NCBI GenBank assembly: GCA_030144725.1
Contig: JASKMD010000017.1
Span: forward strand, 6,319,992-6,383,991
Source: Haematococcus lacustris
Lineage: Eukaryota > Chlorophyta > Chlorophyceae > Chlamydomonadales > Haematococcaceae
Length of the DNA stretch: 64,000 bases
Direction of reading: 5' to 3'
Positions 62,386 to 64,000 of the stretch are shown piece by piece. The stretch's first letter is position 1. Every line of letters begins with the position of its first letter. Under the pieces are notes generated by a model. That model ran no database searches and was not told where the DNA came from. It saw nothing but the letters and a program-made list of their open reading frames with translations. A program made the translations under genes and the position numbers.

Positions 62386-64000
62386 AGTGCTGCCGCCTTT
62401 TCCGAGAAGTAGCGTTTGGAGCCTTCGTTGCGGATGCGCTTCTCAAAAGCCTTGATATACTGTTGAATGGTGGAGCCTAGCTCTGGGGTCAGGGGGCTGT
62501 CTTTGGGCAGCAGCACGTCCATCTGCACAGTGCCATGGTGATGGTGATCTCCATGTGATCCATGTGATCCATGCGCTGCATGCGCTCCATGTGCTTCATG
62601 TAGTCTGACACTTGGCAGCCATACCTCACCAAGTGCTGTGATGCGAGGAGCAGCAGCCACAGGAGCAGCTGTGGGAGGGTCAAGGTGGGAGGCGGCGGCA
62701 GCAGCAAGCCAGCAGCCATCCCTCCTCCTACCGTCCGCCATGACATGCCATGGGCGCCTATGCACACTACCTCTGCAGCTGCCGTGAGGCTGCAGCGCAC
62801 TGCCCCAGGTCAGTCAGGGCTCCAGGTCTTGTTCCCAGGTCTGAGCATCCACACCCCAGCACCTTAGGTAGCAAGGGTCAGGTCTAACATGGCTCGACAA
62901 CCGCCTTGCTGTCACTCAAGTCACGACTCAGACCCTCGAGTTCTGTACTTGTTTGTCTGTGTACAGCCTGCCGACCCTGGTTCCCATTGCTGCCGGCCCG
63001 GCTGCTCGTGCTGTCCATGGGCAGCTGGCGCTGTCAAGGGGCAGAGCAGCAGGGCAGCAGCGCACCGTGCGCGCCTCGCCACTGACGTATGACCCAATGA
63101 TGGGCACCACCACCAGGTCCGCCTTGTTGCTGTCTACCAACCGCCGCAACAGACGCTCAATGGTCTTTTTATCAGCGCCCTGTTGTAGCAGGGGCAGCAG
63201 GGCAGGCAGTGGGCAGGCACAGGGTGGGCGGGTGGGTGGGTCACTCCCTCCTCCTACGTCACACATTGCCCACCTCTGGCCAGCTTCGGAAAACTATGAT
63301 TGTCTGCACCAGGTGCCTCACCCAGCTGTTGAAGATACAACAAAGCAGGACAGCAACGGCGTGATCTGCATGACTAGAGGGACCCAACTACGACATTATC
63401 TCGTCCCATGCTCTCCTCCCCATGCTCAGCACTACCATGCACGGCCCATCTGGAAGGCCCCATGCTCAGCGCTCCCCATCTGGAAGGCCCTGGTAGCTTA
63501 TCCCAACATCAGTCATCCCCAATAGATCCCAGTTGATCAATTACCCCAACATCAGTGATCCCATTCAATCCCACTTGATTACTCATCCCAACATCAGTCA
63601 ATCCCAGTTGATTGAGGCTGCTCAGTTATCCCAACATCAGCCAAGGCCGGCCATACATCAGGTGTTAGCAGCTGTTAAAATCCTGACCCTACCCCTTGTT
63701 CCGCCGCTGCCTGGTCAGAGCCTAGAAATAGCCCTCACACCCAACCAGCCCCAACATCACACTTTAGCTCACCCAAGCCTTCTGTGGCACGCCAGGGGGT
63801 CACACATGTGCCGGGCCCCTCGGCCCCTCCCCTTGCCAGTCTCCCCAGCCCTGACCTTGAAGTTGAGTGAAGTTGAGGGGTGCAGCAGGCCGTGGTCGAC
63901 CTCGTAGGTGTATAGGAAAGACCGGATCTCATGACGCACCATGAAGCCATGGCTGTTGAGCCGCTCCATTAAGCGCCGCAGCCGGTCATCAGAGAGATCA
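47172..64000 (-). CDS. GTF3C1: TFIIIC B-block-binding subunit (GTF3C1/tau138 type), 5' end beyond window
   Basis: Largest TFIIIC subunit, which binds the B box of tRNA genes for RNA polymerase III. Blocks read on the minus strand: >64000-63856 (LSDDRLRRLMERLNSHGF), ~63180-63067 (GADKKTIERLLRRLV, KADLVVVPIIG), 62522-61719, ~60687-60631, ~59840-59188 (ends VVNDFQLLNPLDTLHRVHR), ~58640-58507 (MARAQFMHAAI), ~57961-57449 (FTARQLWDSLPLSQAMQ), ~56820-56493 (IIGSANEVPDLLARCEADAC, ALLDLLRRMGLLE), ~55839-54471, ~53700-53525, ~53062-52755, ~52545-51720 (FSLLDDRALLRAWVMLRIEK), 51335-47172. The last exon ends with LAPWLDMAGKPKLSVLQLAV and CTRRLLRRMAAQGLVERV, matching the C-terminal region of plant TFIIIC138. 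The family match rests on several separated motifs in the right order. Several junctions and low-complexity stretches are unresolved. Confidence 0.8.
53700..53736. repeat. (GGCA)n tetramer array in intron
   Basis: About eight GGCA units immediately upstream, in gene sense, of a GTF3C1 exon. Confidence 0.9.
54314..54392. repeat. (CCCG/CCCA)n tetramer array in intron
   Basis: About twenty tetramers in a GTF3C1 intron. Confidence 0.95.
55343..55482. repeat. GTF3C1: GCT/CTG trinucleotide clusters within a GTF3C1 exon
   Basis: Interrupted GCT runs that encode Ala-rich stretches with Glu and Gly in the minus-strand GTF3C1 frame. They keep the frame open, so they look like coding low complexity. 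Confidence 0.8.
55880..56034. repeat. GGCAGC/GACAGC hexamer-like array in intron
   Basis: Mixed 3- and 6-bp repeats (ggcagcgacagc, cagcag) in the GTF3C1 intron upstream of the exon beginning near 55839. Confidence 0.9.
57357..57451. repeat. 27-bp direct repeat flanking a telomere-like segment at a splice donor
   Basis: Perfect 27-bp copies at 57357-57383 and 57425-57451 enclose a short (TTAGGG)-like stretch (57384-57420). On the minus strand each copy includes CAG followed by GTACGCC, the donor used after the exon ending at 57449. Confidence 0.95.
61133..61222. repeat. (CCCTGA)n hexamer array in intron
   Basis: About fifteen copies in a GTF3C1 intron, directly followed by a CTCAC array. Confidence 0.95.
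61222..61486. repeat. (CTCAC)n pentamer array in intron: tandem GGTGA on the gene strand
   Basis: About 52 copies with a few CCCAC variants. In the sense of the minus-strand GTF3C1 gene it reads (GGTGA)n, in which every unit contains the core 5' splice-site string G|GTGAG. Confidence 0.95.
62354..62386. repeat. GTF3C1: (CTG)n encoding polyGln in GTF3C1
   Basis: Ten to eleven CTG triplets encode a run of about ten Gln in the minus-strand exon 62522-61719. Confidence 0.95.
63498..63648. repeat. imperfect tandem repeat, ~35-bp unit
   Basis: Four to five diverged copies of a unit containing cccaacatcagt and atcccagttgat, in an intron of the GTF3C1 gene. Confidence 0.75.

Overview
The window looks like nuclear DNA of a chlorophyte green alga, most likely a chlamydomonadalean. 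Supporting signs are GC-rich sequence, intron-dense genes with GT-AG junctions and small exons, TGTAA poly(A) signals downstream of several stops, G/C-rich hexamer arrays inside introns, and a repeat family whose protein fragments resemble ones I recall from Haematococcus. The species is not proven. One 500-base N gap (19479-19978) interrupts a gene.

Left third (1-22 kb): a possible tail of a gene entering from the left; a complete 17-exon bifunctional AIR carboxylase (PurK-PurE fusion, minus, 1514-8992); a complete four-exon ribosomal protein eS10 gene (plus, 9542-10736), which shares a 549-bp divergent promoter region with AIR carboxylase; and a long mut-7/EXD3-type gene (plus, ~11080-21846) carrying a DEDDy 3'-5' exonuclease domain and a C-terminal Mut7-C RNase domain.

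Middle (22.3-33.8 kb): an accessory block. A 2.7-kb unit occurs twice, about 99.6% alike by eye. It carries an intron-containing tRNA-Trp and two C-terminal relics of a Fanzor/TnpB-like RuvC nuclease. The second copy is split by a Ty1/copia-like LTR element with a 5-bp target-site duplication, and the first copy supplies the empty site. The element has lost its integrase core and reverse transcriptase. Near 42.5 kb, inside an intron, lies a short element whose two halves match the two sides of the Fanzor-relic region; it looks like an internally deleted derivative.

Right half (33.8-64 kb): a lipase class 3-like gene lacking the nucleophile serine (minus); a divergent gene for an unrecognised, low-complexity protein of about 2,470 residues (plus, 36863-46210); and a large TFIIIC B-block-binding subunit gene (GTF3C1/tau138 type, minus, 47172 to beyond the window).

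The housekeeping genes (purine synthesis, translation, RNA processing, pol III transcription) do not form a functional cluster. Gene models come from reading frames, splice junctions and family motifs; low-complexity exons and the first exons are least certain.
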